A stretch of DNA of 64,000 nucleotides from Malachius bipustulatus (Eukaryota > Arthropoda > Insecta > Coleoptera > Melyridae), in the NCBI GenBank assembly GCA_910589415.1, contig OU342639.1, positions 17,616,268 to 17,680,267 of the forward strand. The letters are read 5' to 3'. Positions 56,148 through 64,000 of this stretch are shown piece by piece. How positions within the stretch are numbered: the stretch's first letter is position 1; each line of letters starts with the position of its first letter. A program made the position numbers and the translations under genes. The notes under the pieces are model-generated. The model was not told the origin of the DNA. It did not search any database and was given only the letters and a program-made list of their open reading frames with translations.

Positions 56148-56660
56148 CCACGGTGTAAGATAACTAAGGTGTTGGAACAAGACTCCCCAGTGCGACCCGA
56201 TATCGTCACCACTCGTCACGTTACATCGGTTTTACCCATTTGTTTTGTTGCTCTCGCTCGCAATGGTTAGTTCTGCCGTACTCTTCTCTCGGACAAGCGC
56301 ACAAGCGCTAGCATAAATGATTCACGCATATTCGCTGATAAACGCGTGCTCTTATGTTCTAATTTTATTAATATTTAAATGTTAAAATGTGACTCGATGA
56401 AATACCCGTTATAGTTTCATCGCATCAACTTTTACAATTAGGCAAATCACAGTTTCTACCCATTTTTGCTTATCGCTTCTTCAGAAAAAAATAAAATTGA
56501 GTAGCATGACACCCTGATAATGGCAATTTGCATGTGTAAGAGCAAGAGGTCAGAGCCCAGCTGGCAAGACTCTCTCATACACTGAGGTTCAGGTTTTCGT
56601 CGCGCGCTTTACTGTTGAAATACGTGCTTCGTTCACTCACCTATATATCTTACACCGTGG
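56148..56660. mobile_element. 513-bp TIR MITE with CCACGGTGTAAGATA ends
   Basis: The terminal inverted repeats CCACGGTGTAAGATA and TATCTTACACCGTGG are perfect over 15 bp. ACATAT flanks both sides (56142-56147 and 56661-56666), a likely 6-bp target duplication, although the neighbouring CATATGATATG sequence is itself palindromic. It is non-coding. Family unknown. Confidence 0.8.
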
Positions 56661-58389
56661 ACATATCATATGATGCGTTTCCCCAATTTACTACCAGAAC
56701 ATTTTTATATTTTTTTGTTTCTTCTTAAATTTAAATGTCAAAATCAAAAAATATATGTTTGATTTGGACTAGTGATTTATTATGAGTCCAGTCCACCTAG
56801 CGTGGAAGTTCGTTATAAATGGGATCGATTGAGGTTACTACGACATTTCAAACGCGTCCACTAAGTAACTCTGTCCCTAATTTATGCAACAAGAAACTCG
56901 TCCCTAATTTATACAACTCGAGGTATCATCTTAATGGTTCCAAGTAATTCTACAGATTTTTATTATATAAGCAGTAAAAATACAGACTGGAATTTCAAAT
57001 AATTCTCGAGCTTTCAGAAAGGATTTTCTTCGGGTTGTTTCGTGAATATTGGGTCCTGTAGATTTAAATATTTTCGGTAAAAAAATATTTAAATGTTATT
57101 ATTTAATTATAACTCGAATTTAAAATTGATGAATTTTAAAGGAACTGAACTGGCCGTAATATATAAAATGGCCTAATTAATTTTTTTTCCAATAAAGGAA
57201 TACAAATTGTTCGCTAGTTCTTGCAAAACAAAAGCCGGTATTCTTTATTTAATTAAAAACGGGCAAAATATTGCAAGTTATTGAAGTCGACACTGTGTCC
57301 GTGCTCGTAGGCTCGACTAATTAAAGCATTCCTGTTCTAGACTGACTGATAAATTCAGCTAATGCTGAAAGAAAAATACCTTCGAATTCCCTTATTTGCC
57401 CTTCACCTTTCACTATAGCCCTTTAGGTTTGACCTATCAACGCGAATTATTACATGCCCCCTTGAAAATTATTGCAACTAAGGAATTCCAAGAACTGGGA
57501 ATTCTGGAATTAATGGGTTATCGTCAATTTCTTTTTATTTTTAGGGTCAATCGGAATGGATGTTTATGGAACCCTTATAGGAAAACACATTCGCTCAGAA
57601 GTGAATCTTAGATAAAAGAGAGATGTTATGACAAAGAAAATTTCTATAAATACAATTAAGGCTTCAGGAAAGTGCTAGTTTATTAAAAGACATAAAATAC
57701 ATTTCCTGCTGTATTATTTAAAAAAAAGGTGTAGTTTCTAATTATCTGTCGTATTACCGAAATGTTTTGTTCACCAAACACAATAAATTAAAGAATAACA
57801 TATCCATAGAAAACTGTTTTTTTAATTAATTTAAAGAAAATATTATGAATGCGTTGTATGCTTTTCCCGACTCCTATATTACCTCTCAAGTTTACTTTGT
57901 CTTAGAACCAACGGCTGAATGGCCCTGCATACTGTGACCACTTAAAGTTACTGTATTTTTGAAATGACTTACAAAAATTTAAACACAAAGATCAACATGG
58001 CTCAAGGTTGAGCATCCAACGACCTACAACTGATAAAAACAATACAACGGCTGAATCTCAAATATATGTCAACAGGAGAGCCAACCTATTGACATACAGA
58101 CTTAATTACAAATCTATACTTGCTAGAATTTGACAGAACCATGTATTCTATTATTATAACTCTGAGTACCAACATAATCTGGAAAACTCCAAGCCTAAAA
58201 ATTTTGCATGAAGAAATCTAACTTAGGGAGTTATCAAAAATACATCAACGACAATATTCATCTAGCTCAGACTGCAGGCCGCAGTAGAGGTCGAAAAAGT
58301 TGTAAATATAACACGAGACTCATACATGAAGCTGCATGGTAAGCTACACCAACAAGTGGCATAGAGACTTCCGAAAAAACGCCACGTAC
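56661..58389. other. No recognised gene
   Basis: A+T-rich. The last 250 bp may be more of the Jockey remnant, but no motif is clear. Confidence 0.35.
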
Positions 58390-59010
58390 ACCTGTACATA
58401 GAACAACTTGTTGCAGAAAAACGCAAAGCTCATGGTAAATGGCAAAAAATCCTCATCAGTGAACAGGCTAACACACCAACTCACTAATGCCTTGAAGGAA
58501 AACCGAAACAAAAATTTGAACAACTCCTCGGACAACTCCATTGGGGAAGCCACAAAAAAGTTCAAGCAACCTTATGTTCCAACGTCACTACTTCGGAAAA
58601 TAGACAGATGGGGAAGAAATAACGAAGGCAAATCAACAACTTTGCAAAATATTTAACTCAAGTATTTACTTTCTTGTCGTCTAGTTACGCGTTAGCAGAT
58701 AAAATATTGGAATATCTAAGCGCTCTTGAACAGTCATCAATACTGCACAGACCATTCACTACAGCAGGGGTGTGGAGAGAGATTAAACCGATGAACTCAT
58801 ATAAAGCACAGGGATATGATCTTGTCAAAAAAGATTCCTAAAACAATTACCGAGACCTGCAGCAGTACTCCTGGTAGTTACTATGCCAATAATTATGCCA
58901 ATTATATGACAATTATTAGGCTGTTACCCGTATTAACTAAAATTTTGATTTTGTTGGAGTTGGAATTAGATAGGCTCCTGTTCCAAAGGTTCTCGGCTCC
59001 TCAGGTAACC
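58390..59010 (+). pseudogene. Jockey-like LINE fragment (endonuclease-RT linker)
   Basis: Reads NALKENRNKNLNNSSDNSIG then EATKKFKQPYVPTSLLRKID and RWGRNNEGKST, the linker between endonuclease and RT in Jockey elements (W-ATK-FKQP...R...W-R---EKA). Further pieces include REIKPMNSYKAQGYDLV and LLPVLTKIL-type text in shifted frames. Stops and frameshifts are frequent. Confidence 0.7.
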
Positions 59011-59014
59011 TAAG

Positions 59015-59832
59015 AAAATTGAGGCTTCAATCTTGGGATCACCAGGGCGTTCTGCGCGCAAACATGCATCTGCCCTGGGACTTTACGATCGTTCTGTGAG
59101 GCGAATTCTTCACGATGACCTTCATTACCATCCTCACAAGTTGGGGATTGTGCAGGAACTCACCAAACGCGACTGCAATTCTCGGAGGAACGCACGCGAG
59201 GATGTGGATGTTGTTCTGTCTGGAATAATTATCATGATTGTGGTGGAACCCATAAGAATTAGGTGCCAACTTCTAAGTTATTTCATTAAACTCGTGGAAC
59301 GTTTCTGTTGGTGCTCACTTTTGTCCGTATCCAGTGATACAGTAGTGAAAGTATACCTACTCCCAGACATTCCTGGCAGATAAAATTTTTGTTAATAGTT
59401 TTCCCGAAACTTATAGTCTTCAATAAGACTTTTTTTGCAGGTTTAGCATTGCTTAGAATATCATGTAGATCAGTGCTTAGAATATCATGTAGATCAGTTT
59501 CCAGAGTTACCGAATAAGGATTTGCTATTTTGAAAAGTTCCGAAGCAACCGATTTCATGAAAGAGATCTGTGAAGGTCGACTTATCTGTCGTAATATACC
59601 GATACCCTAGCCAGCTAGACTTAGCAAGCTTAAATGTGACTTTCCTGCTATGCATTTAAATCGAGGACTCGATATTTTGTGTGAGACGGTTACCGAAGTC
59701 AAGTCAAGTAATCGAAAGGAAAAGTTCGTCGAGATAATACGCGATACATCCGGCGAATTGTTACAGAGTGCCTTTAGTGGAGTGAGAAACCGTGTATTAA
59801 AATGTGTCCAGGAGAATTCTCAAATGAATTAA
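59015..59832 (+). pseudogene. Tc1/mariner-like transposase remnant
   Basis: ILGSPGRSARKHASALGLYD then RSVRRILHDDLHYHPHKLGI and VQELTKRDCNSRR match the HTH-to-linker region of insect transposases (SVRRIL--DL-FHPYK---VQEL---D---R). The last frame (59650-59832), with SGVRNRVLKCVQEN, recalls their C-terminus. The catalytic core between is unreadable, and it also holds a 24-bp direct duplication. Confidence 0.65.
59451..59498. repeat. 24-bp tandem duplication
   Basis: GCTTAGAATATCATGTAGAT followed by CAGT occurs twice in direct succession without mismatch. Confidence 0.95.
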
Positions 59833-61135
59833 TTAATTGATTTCATTTATGTGCTTTATGAAAAATGTCGATAAAGTGAGTACCTACTTTATTAAGGTTC
59901 TTCAATATCTTGACAACTGTCCTAACCTAACAAAATCAAGAGCTGTCAGTTGTAAAGAGTGAATTAAGTTATGACAAACCTCTTTGTGTCAGGACCTACT
60001 CCAAAACGGATTTGTTTTCGATCACCCGTTGTTAACTGCTTAGACAATCTTGATCCAAAAATTAAAACACGGCATGGAAACAAATAAGTCTTGAAAAGTG
60101 AATTCCATTGATTACTAATACGTGCTTCAAAGTCGATTAAATGAATATTTTACATTACCTTAGAATTGCAGCCAATTCACAGAAACAGCAAGTTCAAATG
60201 AACTTACCTGAGTAGTAGTAGCGTACAAGACGTCCCCATCTCTGTATACAATTTTTAACTCTTCTCATTTATATAGAAACTAAGCCTAAGATGTATCTGT
60301 GATTTATAGTTCCGTAGAGATAAAGCAAGGAAGGCAGGAAGGAATAAATAAGTACATGTAAGCTGACCTGACCTGGCCTGACTAGAGCCTGGACTACGCC
60401 ACTGTAATCCGCGAAATAATGGCAACTGGCTGGTTCAATCTTGATAGTTGCATGGCGATGGCGAGTAATAAAGCCGTTCGGGCTTATATCTATTGGATAT
60501 TGGATGTAGAAAAGCGTAAGGAGCAAGTCTCTCTTGTCTCTCTTCTCTAGTTTAGTTGGTGACCTTTTACTGCGCTGTTCCTTCTTTTGGGGGACAACAT
60601 CGGATACAAAAAACTAGGTACGTGTTCTTTGTGTTATAATAACAGTATAGGAAACTGTATTTGAGTATATTTTTGTACAATGGCACATATGAATATAACG
60701 ACAAATATGGTAATAACAATTTTTCATGTTCAAGGTAGTCCATTACTCACGTCTAGGAATAAAATAGAAGTCAACTTCCCGGATAAAAAATTGAAATTTG
60801 GAGGATATGTATTTTAAAAATAAAATGCTACAAAATGATGTAATTAGTTCATTCTCATTAGGTGAAAAAATAAATGCAATAATTATTAATCACTAAATGC
60901 ATGAGCGACTAAGAACTTCCATGAATCTAATTTAAATTTTTTTTGTTTTTAAATTTTTTAGTCACTACCTTTGTATATTGAATAATATAATAGTCGTGAC
61001 CAACTCCATAAAGAATCTAATTTGGAAGGACCTGTGAACTTGAATTTTCACTTAATTGTAGTTAAATATATAGTTAAATATAAAATAAATATAGTTAAAT
61101 AATTATTGTCAGTGTTGGCTGATTCAATGCCTCTC
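59833..61135. other. No recognised gene
   Basis: The 60269-60526 minus frame is unassigned. ATAGTTAAATA occurs three times near 61060-61100 as a short tandem repeat. Confidence 0.35.
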
Positions 61136-61445
61136 AGGGATGGGCGTGTAAACAATTAAATGTAAACAATTCAATTCTTTACATGTAAATTGTTTACACA
61201 CCCAATTTTCATAAAAGGAACTTAAAGAATTTAAACAATGTAAAAAATTAATTTTACTATGAAATAAAGTTATGAAAGCTTAGATTTGAAAATTTATTAC
61301 CCACTAGTCGTCCACGGTCACTGATTTTTTGAATAAAATTATTCATAATTCATAATAAATATTATTATTCTGAATGAATTAATATTATTCATAATATTCT
61401 TTCTTCGGCTTTGCCTATGCCTATTAATAAAACTAAAGTATCTTC
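61136..61445 (+). repeat. Dispersed repeat with CAGGGATGGGCGTGTAAAC-type end, copy 2
   Basis: Partner of 40833-41160. It ends at ATCTTCT exactly where the other degenerate repeat begins (GAAATGGATCGCACC), so one element abuts or was inserted at the edge of the other. Confidence 0.75.
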
Positions 61446-61446
61446 T

Positions 61447-62040
61447 GAAATGGATCGCACCTAGGTAGGATGATAAGGAAAACATTTTCATCCGCCCTCA
61501 TTAAATCAGCCCAAATCGAAAAAGCAAACAGGGAAAGCATTAGGTACGTAAATACCTAAAGGTAAAATTGTTAGGAAATTAAATACAGCTACGCGCCGTT
61601 ACATCAATAGAAACGATTCCTGCCAGCACATTAAATATTCATAAAATAGAAGCGCTCTAGCTAGTGGAGTTCCAGCACTTTTAACAACATCGAAGAGACG
61701 GCGAAGCTAGGGTAGAAGTTGACCAGATGGTAGGGCATTGTGTCGAGACACTATCGGTCCGCGTGACGGAGAATAATAGGTGACCTACATACAAGAACGG
61801 GTGGAAAGATACAGATCGGGTGAAATCATGAATCAAACAATAACTTCATGCAAGGATAATAGTAACTCGTTAGGTATCATACCTACGAGAAGGAAAATTA
61901 CACCAATCGATAAAACGAATAAATAAATGGCAACAGCCGAAAATTCGCTGCGTTCCCGAAACTGCAAGTAGGTAGGAACGCAAAATGAAGGTGGAACCGG
62001 TGTAATTATCATAGATAGGAACAATGGAAAGGTGCAGAAC
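61447..62040 (+). repeat. Degenerate dispersed repeat, copy B (pairs with 19574-20120)
   Basis: Same start, same early stop codon and the same order of blocks as copy A, with a different middle (61670-61780). The region right of it to the window end has the same composition and no ORF, and is probably the same element family. Confidence 0.75.
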
Positions 62041-62310
62041 GCGTCGGCCGATTTGAAGGAAAATTTTGGTAGTTCAGGTTTAGGACAATTCAGTAAGGTA
62101 GCCGCGAGGTCAAAGCGCTAAGTCTCGTAATTAGGGAAATACGACAAGAAATAAATCACGGTATAGGGCAGTGCCAATAAGGTGCATTGTTGCGTGGTGT
62201 TTAGAAAGCGGACCACCGCTTCTATAAAAGCAGACGTCTTAGAGCAAACCCACACAGATTGAGATCAGCTTTCGAGCAGGTCGAATCTGACTTCCTAACC
62301 CTTTAGACGG

Positions 62311-62710
62311 TACCCAGAGATGGCTTTAGCGGACTCCGGGCTACCTAATCCTATCTAAACCTGAAAATTCGAATCCAGAGATGGCATATAGCGGACTCCG
62401 GTCGAATTTCCTTATCTACCTTGGAAAAATTCCAGTTGAAAACCCGAAACGGACAAATATCGTTTCACGCCAATTTCAAATCACAATTTTAAATTTCCTC
62501 AAGAAAATTCGATTCCAGAGACGGCTTATAGCGGACTCCGGTCAAATTTCCCTTATCTACCTTGGAAAAATTCCAGTTGAAAACCCGAAACGAGCAAATA
62601 TCGTTTCCCGCCAATTTCTAATCACAATTCTAATAAAATTCGAATCCAGAGATGGCTTTAGTGGACTCCGGTCGAATTTCCGTTACCTATCCCGGGAAAT
62701 CCCAGTGAAA
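62311..62710. repeat. Minisatellite, units about 131-140 bp
   Basis: CCAGAGATGGC/CCAGAGACGGC followed by GCGGACTCCGGTC (or GTGGACTCCGGTC) recurs at about 62374, 62514 and 62645, with a short first unit at 62313. The units share CTACCTTGGAAAAATTCCAG and AACCCGAAACG. The two full units keep an open frame (62381-62845), but this looks like a by-product of the repeat. Confidence 0.85.
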
Positions 62711-64000
62711 CATACTCCATTCTCGTCTCGAAATCAATATTCGCAGTTGGCAAAACTTCTTCGAACTAATTCACTAGTAGATGGCAAAGCGCCTATCCTG
62801 AAGGAATTTCCTTCACAAATTAGGGAAAATCCATTGAGAAAATAGTTAGGGAAGATCTCTCTTCGAAACAAAATCCACATCGATAAATAATTAAACCGAT
62901 TCGCAACATCCACGTATGCAGGTCCCATTTTAAATCAGGCAAAATAATCAGCTAGGTATTAGGCGGCACCACAGTAGGTACCTAATAGATCACGTCAGTG
63001 GATATTAGGGAAGAGGAATACTTCAACAAACAATTACAAATTCACTTATAGGAAATCGAGATAGAGCTAGGAGAGAAAATAGACCCAGGTCCGGAATTAA
63101 TAACCTGTGAATAAAACGGCCCATGATCAGAAATAATTCAATCATCCTATTTTTCGAGGAGTGCAGATGTAGGATCACGCAAATGTTAGGCAGGAAGCAG
63201 TCCCTTTAAATTATACGATGTTAGAAAGTGAAAGGAATTCCTCGCCATTATATGACACCATAAATGAAGATCACATAGCAGAGCACCCTCCGATATAGTA
63301 TAGGTCTAAATAGAACAAGGCAGCGTTGTCAGATGTAGCATCTGCTACTTCGCAAACATTATCAGGAAATACTGATTCCATTACTACACTCGATTAGGAT
63401 TCATAATAGGTACTCGATTGGCCCACGTTGGGGAAGGCATTCACCTCGATGTCCAGGTGAAGACCTCCGTTGTACCAGTACAAGAGCATGACTCTTTAAA
63501 GTGAAAATCGTAGAACGCAACGGGGCGAAAAGCACCCGCAGTTGTAGGTATAGGCAATTCAGCAAATAGGAATTCAAAGCAACCAAAAACAAATTAGTCT
63601 CGAGTATGTGAAAAGCCATTCAAAATCAATCAAAAACAAAACTCCTTTAGCACATCATACGAATGTCAACTCCAATCAAAATTTAAAAACAAACTTCGCA
63701 GAAAATTGCTATAAAATGTTATTGCCAGTCTGGACTGAGTTATCTGCTTTCTAAACAGGTGTTAGGGGTAAAAACCTGGACCACGGTGAAATCGATGGTT
63801 GGTCTCGATTATAGAACCCACCGGCTCCAATATAGGTATTCATAAAAATTCCAGCATTCAATTATTACCCAGGCAAGCCCACGGGAACCCTGAGGAATAA
63901 TTATAGAATAGCGACCTAGTTTTGTCAATTGGTCATCACATTTAAAATAGCAAAACAAAACTGCGAATTGCAGAGAATGTCATATTCGAAATGATAAGGT
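62711..64000. other. Degenerate repeat continuation, no recognised gene
   Basis: No motif recognised on either strand. Frequent TAGG and AAATC strings match the style of 20200-21800. Confidence 0.3.

Noticed and set aside
1..64000. CRISPR arrays, bacterial operons or tRNA genes
   Set aside because: No short regularly spaced repeats, no cas-like genes and no convincing GGTTCGAATCC-type tRNA arm; content is eukaryotic throughout.

Overview
The window looks like A+T-rich nuclear DNA from an insect. The evidence is the density of insect-type transposons (Ty3/gypsy, Jockey/R1/R2-like LINEs, Tc1/mariner relatives, foldback MITEs), spliceosomal introns, and repeated CAGGGTG-type transposon termini. 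I cannot fix the order or species. Almost all of the 64 kb is transposon sequence at different stages of decay; I recognise one host gene.

The host gene is the 3' half of an RNF220-type E3 ubiquitin ligase on the + strand. Six exons (31822-32036, 41799-41945, 42016-42277, 42368-42624, 42682-42756, 42912-42983) join in phase through canonical GT/AG sites. They encode about 341 residues, ending in a C3HC4 RING finger at the extreme C-terminus. The N-terminal exon(s) and promoter are not identified. A 9.8 kb intron between the first two exons seen holds a palindromic MITE, a Jockey-like LINE with a long open ORF, an array of about 640-bp tandem repeats, and other repeats.

Left part: 1-2520 is the 5' end of a Ty3/gypsy element on the minus strand (5' LTR, PBS, intact gag, start of pol). 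4.2-7.5 kb holds two long palindromic elements. 8.2-9.27 kb is a Tc1/mariner-like transposon interrupted by a 5S-rRNA-like SINE. 13510-16099 is a complete LTR-to-LTR insertion with a 4-bp target duplication, but its interior is rearranged: integrase and RNase H remain, and an unrelated ORF of about 119 codons abuts the 5' LTR. 19.05-19.35 kb has five CTGCAA motifs, two of them in perfect hairpins. 19.4-21.4 kb is a degenerate retroelement-like repeat that recurs at 61.4-62.0 kb. 23-26.3 kb is a cluster of LINE and transposase fragments.

Right part: beyond RNF220 (43 kb) there is an LTR-like promoter block (46.4-46.8 kb), a TIR element of about 1.07 kb (47.7-48.8 kb), an R2-like LINE remnant (50.5-51.6 kb), nested LINE fragments with a 12-bp target duplication (53.0-54.3 kb), a short poly(A) retrocopy with a 13-bp target duplication (54.5-54.8 kb), a 513-bp TIR MITE (56.1-56.7 kb), a Jockey fragment and a transposase remnant (58.4-59.8 kb), and the second degenerate repeat with minisatellite units (61.1-64 kb).

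The least ordinary items are the chimeric LTR element, the CTGCAA motif cluster, and the palindromic MITEs that seem to be head-to-head copies of a neighbouring transposon end. All family assignments come from reading motifs; no database search was run.
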